Origin: Spirochaetaceae bacterium | Lineage (GTDB): Bacteria > Spirochaetota > Spirochaetia > DSM-27196 > PWMO01 | NCBI GenBank assembly: GCA_007693485.1 | Contig: REDM01000197.1 | Span: 1 to 33,749, forward strand | DNA length: 33,749 nucleotides | Direction of reading: 5' to 3' | Shown here: positions 7,104 to 15,669 of the stretch, in pieces | Position numbering within the stretch: position 1 is the stretch's first letter | Layout of the letters: every line of letters begins with the position of its first letter | The notes under the pieces: generated by a model | What the model was told of the DNA's origin: nothing | What the model saw: only the letters and a program-made list of their open reading frames with translations | Databases searched by the model: none | Made by a program: the position numbers and the translations under genes

Positions 7104-8183
7104 ATGAGTGACGCGGTAATTCAGAAAAACCGGACGGTACAGGTCCTGCTGAGCCTGGCGGTTGCAGTAGTACTGGTTGTGGTGTTTGCGTGGAGTTTCC
7201 ATTTCATGCGCGCAGCGACGGCTCCCCGGCTCCTCATCGCGGTTGTCGCGATGGTTGTCGGTGTAGGAGGTATCTGGGCGCTGTTTCTGACGGCAGACCA
7301 TCTGGTGGCCCAGATGCCCGTCAAGCTCCGGGAAATCCTGAGACCCTACGTATTCATCACACCCGCCTTCCTGGTGCTGCTGGTCTACATCATCTATCCG
7401 ACCATCCGCACGGTCTATATCAGTTTCTTTGACTTCACCCGGGGCGGTACCCCGCAGAACTTTGGACTGCAGAACTACGTGCGCGCGTTCACCGACCCGG
7501 CTCTGCTGATTGCCCTGCGCAACAACCTGCTCTGGCTGATCTTCGTGCCGCTGTTCTCGGTTTCGATTGGGCTGGTCATCGCGGTGCTGGTGGACCGCAT
7601 CCGGTGGGAGAAGATCGCCAAGTCGCTGATTTTTCTGCCCATGGCGATATCCTTTGTCGGCGCGTCGGTCATCTGGCGCTTCATCTACTATCGTGCCCCC
7701 TTTGGTGCCCAGATCGGACTGCTCAACGCCATCGTTGTGGCCATGGGTGGAGACCCAGTTGGCTGGCTCCGGCTCGAGCCGTGGAACAACTTTTTTCTGA
7801 TCGTCATCATGGTGTGGCTGCAGACCGGATTCGCGATGGTTATTCTCTCATCGGCGGTCAAGGGAGTGCCGGGAAGCCTGCTCGAGGCGGCCCGCATCGA
7901 CGGCGCCGGCGAGTTCCGCGTCTTTTTTCAGGTCATTATTCCGTTTATCAGTGGCGCAATTCTGACGGTGACCACTACCATCGTGATTTTGGTGCTGAAA
8001 GTGTTCGACGTCGTCTTTGTGATGACCAGTGGCCGGTTTAATACGGAGGTGCTGGCAAACATGATGTACAACCAGATGTTCATCCAGGGTACGTACGGAC
8101 GGGGAGCCGCACTCGCAGTCATCATCTTCATCGCGGTGACGCCGGTAATGATTCACAACATCCGTAAGCTGAACAAGGCGTGA
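7104..8183 (+). CDS. Sugar ABC transporter permease, MalF-like
   Basis: This inner-membrane permease of 359 residues forms half of the sugar channel. ATG 7104 is chosen because GGAGGA lies just upstream (7095-7100). Two extra hydrophobic helices near the N-terminus (about 12-32 and 40-65) precede the core, which starts at LRPYVFITPAFLVLLVYIIYP. This extended N-terminus is typical of the MalF/AglF side of the importer. The EAA loop that contacts the ATPase is LLEAARIDGAGEFRVFFQVI (about 256-275). The next gene begins 10 bases after the stop. The transported sugar cannot be told from sequence. Confidence 0.9.
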   Translation: MSDAVIQKNRTVQVLLSLAVAVVLVVVFAWSFHFMRAATAPRLLIAVVAMVVGVGGIWALFLTADHLVAQMPVKLREILRPYVFITPAFLVLLVYIIYPTIRTVYISFFDFTRGGTPQNFGLQNYVRAFTDPALLIALRNNLLWLIFVPLFSVSIGLVIAVLVDRIRWEKIAKSLIFLPMAISFVGASVIWRFIYYRAPFGAQIGLLNAIVVAMGGDPVGWLRLEPWNNFFLIVIMVWLQTGFAMVILSSAVKGVPGSLLEAARIDGAGEFRVFFQVIIPFISGAILTVTTTIVILVLKVFDVVFVMTSGRFNTEVLANMMYNQMFIQGTYGRGAALAVIIFIAVTPVMIHNIRKLNKA

Positions 8184-8193
8184 GGGGGGCGGT

Positions 8194-9081
8194 ATGGCAG
8201 ACTCTTTGGTAATTCAGAAGCGAAAGCTCCGTCCGGAAGAAATAACCAGCAAGGTGTTGCTCAATCTCTCCGTTGTAGCAATTGTGGTCATCTGGACCAT
8301 TCCCACCTTTGGCCTGTTGATCAGCTCGTTTCGCACGCCGGAGGCGATCAACTCCACTGGTTGGTGGACCGCGGTGTTCCATCCCTTCTCGCAAGGTTTC
8401 TGGACTCTTGGAAACTATCTGCGCGTACTCACCGAGGACCAGATGGGAACAGCGTTTGCCAACAGCCTGTTGGTTACGATACCGGCAACGGTCATTCCCA
8501 TCACCATAGCGGCATTCGCTGCCTACGGTCTCGCGTGGATGAACTTTCTCGGCCGACGGCTGCTCTTCATCCTGGTAGTTGGCCTGATGGTGGTGCCGCT
8601 GCAGACCTCGCTGCTCCCGCTGTTCCGGCTCTACAACGACACCGGTCTGGCGGGCACCTACCTCGGGATATGGCTCGCGCATACCGGCTTTGGTCTGCCG
8701 CTCGCCACCTATCTGCTCTACGGCTATATCTCCCAGATACCGCGAGAGCTCATCGAGGCCTCCGAGGTGGACGGTACCACACCGATGACCAAGTTCATCT
8801 ACCTGGTCCTGCCGGTCTCGGTGCCTGCGATTGCATCGTTTGCGATTTTTCAGTTTCTCTGGGTCTGGAACGACCTGCTGGTCGCCCTCATCTTTCTGGG
8901 AACGCGAGTTGATGTGGCCGTAGTGACTACGCGTCTGTCGGAATTGGTTGGTTCGCGCGGGCAGGCGTGGTACGTTCTGACCGCGGGCGCGTTCCTGTCC
9001 ATGATCATGCCCCTGATTGTATTCTTTGCGTTGCAACGGTACTTTGTGCGCGGAATGATGGCAGGATCGGTCAAGGGATAG
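8194..9081 (+). CDS. Sugar ABC transporter permease, MalG-like
   Basis: This 295-residue protein has six predicted membrane helices and is the second half of the sugar channel. The N-terminus contains a first helix (about 25-48) ending in LLISSFRTPE, a MalG-family hallmark. The EAA loop reads ELIEASEVDGTTPMTKFIYL (about 185-204), followed by LPVSVPAIASFAIFQFLWVWND. A purine-rich ribosome site (GAGGGGGG) precedes the ATG. It is the last transport gene: a LacI-type regulator follows directly, and no ATP-binding subunit is encoded in the operon, so a shared MsiK/UgpC-type ATPase elsewhere must energise the importer. Confidence 0.92.
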   Translation: MADSLVIQKRKLRPEEITSKVLLNLSVVAIVVIWTIPTFGLLISSFRTPEAINSTGWWTAVFHPFSQGFWTLGNYLRVLTEDQMGTAFANSLLVTIPATVIPITIAAFAAYGLAWMNFLGRRLLFILVVGLMVVPLQTSLLPLFRLYNDTGLAGTYLGIWLAHTGFGLPLATYLLYGYISQIPRELIEASEVDGTTPMTKFIYLVLPVSVPAIASFAIFQFLWVWNDLLVALIFLGTRVDVAVVTTRLSELVGSRGQAWYVLTAGAFLSMIMPLIVFFALQRYFVRGMMAGSVKG

Positions 9082-9119
9082 GGCGTCGTCAGGACGCCAT
9101 GCCCCGACAGAGGAACCAC

Positions 9120-10157
9120 GTGAAGCAGCGACGGGTATCAGCAGAAGATGTGGCACAGGCGGCGGGCGTATCGCGCACTACCGTGTCGTTTGTGCTGAAC
9201 AACACACCCGGCAAGAACATCTCGGAGGCAACGCGGCAGCGCGTGCTCTCCGAGGCGTCTCGCCTCGGGTACACCCCCAACGAGGATGCCCGTCGGCTGG
9301 CGATGGTGCGGCACAACACCATCGGGCTCTACATCTGCCACTCACAGTTTGTCTATACCGATGCCTTCATCGTGCGCACCGTGGAGGGCATGGCGCAGAC
9401 CATCAACCGCAACCGGGCGCGACTGCTGATTCATCCGCTTACGCTTACCGAAGAAAGCTACCTGTCGCTTGCGCGCCACGACGGCGTCGACGGCATCGTG
9501 CTCATCAATGCCCATGAAAACGATCCCGCGCTCACCGATTTGGTGGAAGCGCGGTTTCCCGTTGTTGCCATGGATCATCTCCCGGACGTTTTGATCGATC
9601 AGGTCTACGTGGACAACACCGCGGCGGCGCGGGAACTGATTACCTATCTGATCGACCTGGGGCACCGCCGGATCGCCATGATCACCCACGCGTCCCTCGT
9701 CTACGCCGCTTCTCAGGCGCGCCACCTTGGATACCGGGACGCCCTGGCGGCGGCGGGCCTTGATGTCAACGATGCACTGGTGCGTTACGGAGACTTCTCG
9801 GAGCGCAGCGGGTACGCGGCCATGATGGAGCTGCTCGAGACCGAACCGCGGCCCACCGCGGTCTTCGCAGGAAACGACGTGATCGCCTACGGCGCGTTGA
9901 GTGCCGCGCGTGACGCTGGACTGACGGTCCCCGACGACATCTCAATCGTGGGGTTTGACGACGATCACCTCTCCCGCTATCTCAACCCCCCGCTTACCAC
10001 CGTTGCCCTTCCCGCGGCCGGAATGGGCTCGGCCGCGGCATCGCTGATCATGGATCGGCTTACCGGGGACACGCCCCAAGAGCCCTCCCACATCGTCTTG
10101 CCGTCCCATATCTCGGTGCGGGGATCGTGCCGGCGTATTGTTCCCGACGAAACGTAA
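9120..10157 (+). CDS. LacI-family transcriptional regulator
   Basis: This 345-residue sugar-responsive DNA-binding protein has an N-terminal helix-turn-helix with the family pattern VSAEDVAQAAGVSRTTVSF (about residues 6-24). The hinge helix follows (GYTPNEDARRLA), then a periplasmic-binding-protein-like effector domain (TAVFAGNDVIAYGALSAARD, VPDDISIVGFDDD). GTG 9120 is preferred because AGAGGA (9109-9114) lies five bases upstream and it places the HTH close to the start. ATG 9099 would add seven residues and is possible. The gene closes the sugar importer operon, so it most likely controls that operon through the dyad at 5603-5614. Confidence 0.9.
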   Translation: MKQRRVSAEDVAQAAGVSRTTVSFVLNNTPGKNISEATRQRVLSEASRLGYTPNEDARRLAMVRHNTIGLYICHSQFVYTDAFIVRTVEGMAQTINRNRARLLIHPLTLTEESYLSLARHDGVDGIVLINAHENDPALTDLVEARFPVVAMDHLPDVLIDQVYVDNTAAARELITYLIDLGHRRIAMITHASLVYAASQARHLGYRDALAAAGLDVNDALVRYGDFSERSGYAAMMELLETEPRPTAVFAGNDVIAYGALSAARDAGLTVPDDISIVGFDDDHLSRYLNPPLTTVALPAAGMGSAAASLIMDRLTGDTPQEPSHIVLPSHISVRGSCRRIVPDET

Positions 10158-10222
10158 GCGATTTGTGCGATCTTTTTCGCTGACACGCAAGCACACGGAT
10201 CTTTCGCCCCGTTGATAGGGGT

Positions 10223-11629
10223 ATGATGCGACAACCGTTTTTTGCTCAGGTTGCGTTCCTGCTGGTATTCGGAGCGCTTGCAGCGGTTTCCCTCAGCGGT
10301 CAGGAACCGCTCCTGCGCACGCTGAACCGGTATGGAACCACCTCGGGGTTTGAACACCGCATTCTCCTGGACTCCGGATCAACCCGGGCTCTCGCCGCGG
10401 CGGGTCATGGCCGCGCAGGGGAGTTTGTCGCACTCGGTTTCTCGACTCCGCAGCTGGTGGCGGGACCGGTCACGGTAAACGGCCTGATCCGCGAGATGAA
10501 CCGCCCCACACGCTACACCGCCGACTCCACCGTCTACCGTGAGGAAACCGGCCTCCGGTTGGAAACCGCGCTGGAGCCGGTCCGACGGTATGGGCTGCAG
10601 GTGCGGCCGTGGGGAGCTGCTCCGGCGCTCCTGGTGGTGATGCAGGATGAGCGGCCGGAGCTGGTTGGTGCACACGGCTCGTTTACGCGGGGTGCGCTGA
10701 CGCTGGCGGCGACCGTGGTTCGCGCCTTTCCCGACGGCGAACGGCTCGATGAGAGCTGGTACACCGAGTATCCGCGCTTTCCCGGTGGTACGGTGGAGCA
10801 GGCGGCGCTCGAACTCACCGTCCGCAGCGGCCGCTCCGGCGCGTCGGCGGCGGGCTTTTTGTCGGGAGGAGGGCTGGTTGCCGCGGCGCCGGGCGGCCGG
10901 GTCCGGCTGGAACACCGTGGTACGGTGGTGCGTGCAGCGGTTGTGGGGAGCTGGGTGGGAAGGGAGTACGCACAGACCGATGGACGGTTCTCTCGTGATG
11001 AGCGGTATACCGGGGGAACGACGCGGGTGGGCCGCACTCGGGGTTTCTACGCGCAGGCGGCCGCGGGCGAGCGCGTCGGTCGGGCACCCTTGCGCGATGA
11101 GCGCGTGGGAACGGTGCGCCGCGATCAGCGGCTGGCGGTGGGAGTCGCGGAGCACGGCCGCGGCCGTCTTCGCCTCAGCTCGGCCGTGGCAGGGGGGTGG
11201 GTCTCGACCCGTGACGATCGCGGGCGCTGGGTCTGCACGCGTACCGTTGAGGCAATAGGGGGCATTCGGGTGGGCGCGGCGCGTGCCCGGGTACGGTTGG
11301 AGCGGCGTGAGCGAGATGGGATCGCAGACCGCGATCGCGGAGAAGTGGTGATGGGATACCGTGGCCGCACCTTTTTTGGCGAGGGCCGGATGCTGGTTGA
11401 TGCAGCGGCTCACGGGGTGCCGGAATTCGGCGGGCGTCTGGAGATGGGCGTCCGGGGCGGTGGCTTTGAGCTATCGGGCCGCGTCGCCACCATCGACTCG
11501 GTGACGGCCTACGAGCTGGTGGAGGACGGCCGTGTTCCGTTCAGCTTCAGCCTGTCTCTGACGACGCGGCATCGGTCCAGTCGCCCACGCGCAGCACCTC
11601 CCGTTCCAGACGGAAGCCAAACGCGGTGA
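10223..11629 (+). CDS. Unrecognised exported protein, probable outer-membrane beta structure
   Basis: This gene encodes 468 residues. The N-terminus is a plausible Sec signal peptide (MMRQPFFAQ then a Leu/Val/Ala-rich core, cleavage after LSGQ near residue 28). The rest is rich in Gly, Arg, Val and Ala with many short alternating strands separated by turns, such as GRVRLEHRGTVVRAAVVGSW and GGRLEMGVRGGGFELSGRVA. This suggests a beta-barrel or beta-rich secreted protein; it has almost no Cys or Lys. I recognise no family. It follows the LacI gene by 65 bases without a visible terminator. The last 83 bases overlap the convergent murB 3' end, so the C-terminal 27 residues are dictated partly by murB sequence. 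The ORF is long and in register with a signal peptide, so I consider it real. Confidence 0.65.
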   Translation: MMRQPFFAQVAFLLVFGALAAVSLSGQEPLLRTLNRYGTTSGFEHRILLDSGSTRALAAAGHGRAGEFVALGFSTPQLVAGPVTVNGLIREMNRPTRYTADSTVYREETGLRLETALEPVRRYGLQVRPWGAAPALLVVMQDERPELVGAHGSFTRGALTLAATVVRAFPDGERLDESWYTEYPRFPGGTVEQAALELTVRSGRSGASAAGFLSGGGLVAAAPGGRVRLEHRGTVVRAAVVGSWVGREYAQTDGRFSRDERYTGGTTRVGRTRGFYAQAAAGERVGRAPLRDERVGTVRRDQRLAVGVAEHGRGRLRLSSAVAGGWVSTRDDRGRWVCTRTVEAIGGIRVGAARARVRLERRERDGIADRDRGEVVMGYRGRTFFGEGRMLVDAAAHGVPEFGGRLEMGVRGGGFELSGRVATIDSVTAYELVEDGRVPFSFSLSLTTRHRSSRPRAAPPVPDGSQTR

Positions 11630-12494
11630 AGACCGCCTCCTCCACGTGGGTTGCCAGCTGGTCGATGTCGGTTGCGGTGGCCGTGCCGGCGTTGATGATG
11701 ATGTTGGCGTGGCGCGGCGACACCTGGGCGCCGCCAACGCGAAACCCGCGCAACCCGAGGCGATCGATGATGACCCCGCTCGGTGCGCCGAAGGCACGGT
11801 CGTTCTTGAACATCGATCCCGCCGACGGCGCGGCGAAGTGCCCCTTGGACTCGCGGTCCGCCTGGTAGCTGCGCATCTGTTCCCACACGGAGTCCGGTTC
11901 CTGAGCGGTCAGCCGGATGCCGCAGCGCAGAATAACCGCGTCGTCGGACTGAAAGGGAGACACCTTGTAGGCAAAATCGTCGGCCACCGGTACGTAGCGG
12001 CGTTCGGTGCCGTCGCGTGACAGCAGATCGACCCAATCCAGCACGTCAAAAACCTCGCCATCGTAGCAGCGCGCGTTCATCCAGACGGCGCCGCCGACGC
12101 TTCCCGGCATTGCGTAGAGGAAGTGGATTCCCGCGTAGCCGCGGTCTGCGCACCACGCGGCTGCGTCGCTCACGGGAAGCCCCGCGCCCACCGTCAGCGT
12201 CTCGCCGTCGATCGACAGGGCGTTGAACCGGGACATGTCGATGACCATCCCCCGGATTCCGCGGTCGGAGACAAGGATGTTTGCCCCGCCCCCCAGTACA
12301 AAGGCAGGAATGCCTTCGTCTCGACAGACCGCAAAGAGCGTGGCGAGGTCATCTGCGTCGGCGGGCTCGGCGAAGAGGTCGGCGGGGCCGCCAACCCGAA
12401 AGGTGGTGTGCGCCGCCATCGGCTCTTTTTCGCGGAGGGAGCCGCGAATGTTGATCTTTCCCTCGATTTTCTTTACGCTCGGCATTGGAAACAT
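11547..12494 (-). CDS. murB: UDP-N-acetylenolpyruvoylglucosamine reductase
   Basis: This FAD- and NADPH-dependent enzyme reduces the enolpyruvyl group to give UDP-MurNAc in peptidoglycan precursor synthesis in the cytoplasm. It has 315 residues, normal for the family. Visible motifs are HTTFRVGGPADLF (FAD domain start), VLGGGANILVSD, GAGLPVSDAAAW, the flavin-binding MPGSVGGAVWMNA, the catalytic-serine segment AGSMFKND and the C-terminal GGAQVSPRHANIIIN. No Shine-Dalgarno precedes the ATG; a second in-frame ATG at 12485 is an alternative start. A TACTAT -10-like box lies just upstream of the first ATG on this strand, so the message could be nearly leaderless. It is divergent from cysS with only 51 bases between them, and overlaps the convergent upstream gene by 83 bases. 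Confidence 0.94.
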   Translation of the reverse strand: MFPMPSVKKIEGKINIRGSLREKEPMAAHTTFRVGGPADLFAEPADADDLATLFAVCRDEGIPAFVLGGGANILVSDRGIRGMVIDMSRFNALSIDGETLTVGAGLPVSDAAAWCADRGYAGIHFLYAMPGSVGGAVWMNARCYDGEVFDVLDWVDLLSRDGTERRYVPVADDFAYKVSPFQSDDAVILRCGIRLTAQEPDSVWEQMRSYQADRESKGHFAAPSAGSMFKNDRAFGAPSGVIIDRLGLRGFRVGGAQVSPRHANIIINAGTATATDIDQLATHVEEAVFTAFGFRLEREVLRVGDWTDAASSETG

Positions 12495-12545
12495 AGTAGC
12501 GAAAGTGCCACATTCTTTCCACAACTCAATCAGGAGGCCACCGGT

Positions 12546-13970
12546 ATGGGGTTTCGGCTGTACAATACCTTGACGCGCTCGCTCGAAGACTTCGAGCCCA
12601 CCTCGCCCGACAAGGTTGGCATGTACTGTTGTGGCCCCACCGTCTACAACTACGCCCACATCGGGAACCTCCGCACCTACATCTTTGAAGACCTCCTGCG
12701 CCGCACCCTGGAGATGGCCGGGTACGAGGTCTATCACGTGATGAACGTAACCGATGTGGGACATCTGACCGACGACGCCGACGACGGCGAAGACAAAATG
12801 GAGCGCAGCGCCCGCGAGATGAAACGCTCCGTCTGGGATATCGCGGCCTTCTTCACCGAGCGCTTCTTTGAGGATACACAGAAACTCAACATCGTCGAGC
12901 CGTCGGTCTGCTGCAAGGCGACCGATCATGTCCCTCAGATGATCGAATTAATCGAAACCCTTGAGCGCGGCGGCTATACCTACGTCGCCGGAGGGAACGT
13001 CTACTTTGACATTGCGAAGTTTCCCGAGTACGGAAAGCTCGCTCTTCTGGATCTTGAGGAGCTCAAGGCGGGCGCCCGCATCGAGGTAGATGCCAACAAA
13101 CGCAACCCGCACGACTTCGTGCTCTGGTTCACCCGCAGCAAGTTTGAGCATCAGTCGATGCTGTGGGACTCGCCGTGGGGGAGGGGCTATCCGGGCTGGC
13201 ACATCGAGTGCAGCGCCATGAGTCTGCACTATCTTGGTGACCAGTTTGACATCCACTGCGGCGGTATCGACCACATCTCCGTCCACCACACCAACGAGAT
13301 CGCCCAGACCGAGGCGGCTACCGGCAAACCGTGGGTAAAATACTGGGTGCACGGCGAGTTTCTGGTGATGGATTCGGGCAAGATGTCTAAGTCCAGAGGT
13401 GGCTTTCTTACCCTCGCCAAGCTGGAAGACGAAGGGTTTGACCCGCTGGACTACCGGTACTTCTGTCTCGGCGGTCACTACCGGACCCAGCTGCAGTTCA
13501 GCTTTGAATCGCTGCAGGCCTCGCAGAACGCGCGGCACAAACTGATGGAGCGGATCGCGCAACTGCGCCGTGAGGCCGGTGACGCGGCGGAAGCCGTCTC
13601 CGCGGACTGGTCGGGAGGCTACGCAACGGCTTTCCGGGAGAACCTCTGTGACGATCTCAACACCTCCCGTGGTCTCGCCGAGTTGTGGGGGCTGCTGAAA
13701 GACCACTCGCTGCCGGCGATCGACCGGCTGCGTCAGGTTGCGGCGATGGATCAGGTCCTGGGACTGCGGCTGCTCGACGTCGCCGAGGAGAGTGAGGACA
13801 CCGATCTGGCGGCCGAAGTTGCATCGCTGATCGCCGAGCGCGCTGCGGCGCGCGCAAATCGCGACTTTTCCCGCGCCGACTCAATTCGTGATGAGCTGGT
13901 CGCGCGTGGCATTGTGCTCGAGGATCGTCCGGACGGCACAATATGGAAAAAAATGCGCAAATCGCTGTAA
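12546..13970 (+). CDS. cysS: Cysteinyl-tRNA synthetase
   Basis: This class I aminoacyl-tRNA synthetase charges tRNA-Cys. It has 474 residues. The signature CGPTVYNYAHIGNLRTYIFED region (29-49) contains the HIGH-type motif HIGN (38-41), and KMSKS is at 279-283. Zinc ligands are C29, C222 (HIECS), H247 and E251 (HHTNE), with the same spacing as the E. coli enzyme. The C-terminal DALR-like region ends in RANRDFSRADSIRDELVARG and the usual GIVLEDRPDGTIWK. AGGAGG at 12532-12537 precedes the ATG. It is divergent from murB and is followed 28 bases later by the ECF sigma gene. Confidence 0.97.
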   Translation: MGFRLYNTLTRSLEDFEPTSPDKVGMYCCGPTVYNYAHIGNLRTYIFEDLLRRTLEMAGYEVYHVMNVTDVGHLTDDADDGEDKMERSAREMKRSVWDIAAFFTERFFEDTQKLNIVEPSVCCKATDHVPQMIELIETLERGGYTYVAGGNVYFDIAKFPEYGKLALLDLEELKAGARIEVDANKRNPHDFVLWFTRSKFEHQSMLWDSPWGRGYPGWHIECSAMSLHYLGDQFDIHCGGIDHISVHHTNEIAQTEAATGKPWVKYWVHGEFLVMDSGKMSKSRGGFLTLAKLEDEGFDPLDYRYFCLGGHYRTQLQFSFESLQASQNARHKLMERIAQLRREAGDAAEAVSADWSGGYATAFRENLCDDLNTSRGLAELWGLLKDHSLPAIDRLRQVAAMDQVLGLRLLDVAEESEDTDLAAEVASLIAERAAARANRDFSRADSIRDELVARGIVLEDRPDGTIWKKMRKSL

Positions 13971-13998
13971 CGAAGCGGCGGTTTGAGTTGTTTACCCT

Positions 13999-14526
13999 AT
14001 GAGTTGGCGGGATTCGCACACACGACACTTTCAGCACGTATACGACGAGGTCTTCCCGATCATCGTACGGATCGTGTATCGAATTACCGGTGACCTCGAC
14101 AGTGCCGAGGAAGTCTGTCAGGACGCGTTCATTCGGTTCTATGAGCGGATGGACACCATCCCGGATTCCGAACAGGCCAGGTACTGGCTGATTCGCGTTG
14201 CGAAAAACCTCGCACTGAATCTGCAAAAGCGCAGGGGGAGGGAACGTCGTGCCTACGAGCGCGTCTTTCGTGAACCCGCCCCCCGCGAAGTGTCCGGGGA
14301 AACCGAAGTGCTGAAGGCGGAATCGTCCAAGGCGGTGCAGCACGCGCTGAACCGGCTTCCGGAAGGTTTGCGAACCGTTCTGATCATGAAGGAGTACGGC
14401 GACCTGAACTACAAAGAGATCGCAACAGTCCTGGGAATCACCGAAGGAAACGTCAAAGTACGGGTTTTCCGAGCCCGTGAACGACTGGCCGAGGTGCTCA
14501 AGGAGGGCGACGTCTATGTGCCCTGA
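13999..14526 (+). CDS. ECF-type RNA polymerase sigma factor
   Basis: This 175-residue alternative sigma factor has regions 2 and 4 only. Region 2 spans about 10-80 (HVYDEVFPIIVRIVYRITGD, SAEEVCQDAFIRFYERM, ARYWLIRVAKNLALN). Region 4 spans about 112-168 (LNRLPEGLRTVLIMKEYGDL, YKEIATVLGITEGNVKVRVF) with a clear helix-turn-helix. It belongs to the SigE/RpoE group. The anti-sigma gene overlaps its 3' end by 11 bases, so production of the pair is coupled. No good Shine-Dalgarno is visible before ATG 13999. It probably directs this operon and envelope genes elsewhere in response to an external signal. Confidence 0.93.
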   Translation: MSWRDSHTRHFQHVYDEVFPIIVRIVYRITGDLDSAEEVCQDAFIRFYERMDTIPDSEQARYWLIRVAKNLALNLQKRRGRERRAYERVFREPAPREVSGETEVLKAESSKAVQHALNRLPEGLRTVLIMKEYGDLNYKEIATVLGITEGNVKVRVFRARERLAEVLKEGDVYVP

Positions 14527-15133
14527 TCGCGAATTGTTGTCCGCGTACCTCGATGGCGAGGTACCCTCACCCTGGAAAGAGCGAATCGCCGACGAGCTGC
14601 AGAATGATGCGGAGTGCGCAGCGGTGTACGCCCAACTCTGCGAGGGCCGTCGTATGCTTCATTCCGACCCCGAACCCGATTTCGCAGCGTCCAAGCAAGC
14701 CGTGTGGCAACGCATCGCCGATATGCCGCTGGTGCGGCGACCGGTTCCGCTGTGGCGCCGTCGTGTCGCGCTCCCGGTTCCGGTTGCGGCTGCCGCGGCT
14801 TCCCTGCTGATGCTGCTGGCCGGCGGATTGCTCTGGTTTACCGCGCGGGCCACCGTGGGGCCCAACGAGATTGCCTCATCGGCTGGTAATGAGCTTGTAG
14901 TGCGGATTGGAGAAATCAGCATCGAAGAGCTCCTGCGCGTGATCAACGCGGGTGAAACGGTTGGTGAGCTGACCGTTACCTTGCCGGATAGCGCTACGTT
15001 TGGGATTTTTGGAGAACCGCAGCTGGTTCGGGCTGCCGATTATCGGCGCCGTGAACCGGTAATTGTTCCGTTGGAGAACCCAACATCCACTGACGACGAA
15101 ACACACTCGGGGGCATCCGCCGGTCGCGAATGA
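14516..15133 (+). CDS. Membrane anti-sigma factor
   Basis: This 205-residue partner of the ECF sigma factor holds it at the membrane until a signal arrives. The ATG at 14516 lies inside the sigma gene end with an excellent ribosome site (AGGAGGG at 14501-14507, 8 bases away). The N-terminal cytoplasmic part starts MCPDRELLSAYLDGEVP, the usual opening of zf-HC2/anti-sigma domains. The HxxxCxxC zinc motif is reduced (only ECAAVYAQLC is present), so zinc binding is doubtful. One transmembrane helix lies at about residues 82-104 (VALPVPVAAAAASLLMLLAG). A periplasmic domain of about 100 residues follows. It overlaps the next gene by 4 bases. Confidence 0.85.
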   Translation: MCPDRELLSAYLDGEVPSPWKERIADELQNDAECAAVYAQLCEGRRMLHSDPEPDFAASKQAVWQRIADMPLVRRPVPLWRRRVALPVPVAAAAASLLMLLAGGLLWFTARATVGPNEIASSAGNELVVRIGEISIEELLRVINAGETVGELTVTLPDSATFGIFGEPQLVRAADYRRREPVIVPLENPTSTDDETHSGASAGRE

Positions 15134-15657
15134 CCACAAGAGCGCGGATGATACTGACCATGCGAATGACATCAACCGTACGACGAGTACTCCCCGCTGC
15201 GCTGTTTCTGGCAGTCACGGCGGGTGCCGCGGCCAATGACCTCGAGGAGGCCATGCGGCTGTTGGCGGAGCAGGCCCTCAGCGTACACATCGTTGCACGC
15301 ATCACCGAGAACGGTGAGGTGACGATGTGGAACATGGAGGTGTCGCGCGTTACCATTTCGGGGCGGGCGGTCTCGGTTCGCCTCGACGGGAGTAACGTTG
15401 TGGTGCAGGTGCAGTTCACGCCCATCCAGGAGGAGAGCGACCGGCTTGTTCTGGTCGCCCGGGGCGAAACCTGGGTGACCGTCGACCCCTCCGACGTCCA
15501 GTACCGCACCACCTTCTCTACCATGCCGATCACCCTTGGTGAGCCGGTAGTGTTCTTCCCCCTGGGTGCGCGTGCCGAGATCGACGCCACCAACGGGAAT
15601 CCCTTTAACATCGAGATCGAGGTCAGGGTAGTTCCCTTTCGTACGGCAAGCGAATAG
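15130..15657 (+). CDS. Exported protein of unknown function in the sigma-factor operon
   Basis: This gene encodes 175 residues. ATG 15130 overlaps the anti-sigma stop (ATGA), so translation is coupled; an in-frame ATG at 15160 would give a tidier signal peptide. The N-terminus is basic followed by LPAALFLAVTAGAAAND, consistent with Sec export and cleavage near AAA. The mature part alternates beta-strands (GEVTMWNMEVSRVTISGRAV, ITLGEPVVFFPLGARAEID), giving a small beta-rich periplasmic domain. No Cys and no lipobox are seen. I recognise no family. Its place between the anti-sigma gene and a TIG/transglutaminase-fold gene suggests a role in sensing or building the envelope. Confidence 0.8.
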   Translation: MTTRARMILTMRMTSTVRRVLPAALFLAVTAGAAANDLEEAMRLLAEQALSVHIVARITENGEVTMWNMEVSRVTISGRAVSVRLDGSNVVVQVQFTPIQEESDRLVLVARGETWVTVDPSDVQYRTTFSTMPITLGEPVVFFPLGARAEIDATNGNPFNIEIEVRVVPFRTASE

Positions 15658-15669
15658 AATAGGAGCTCG

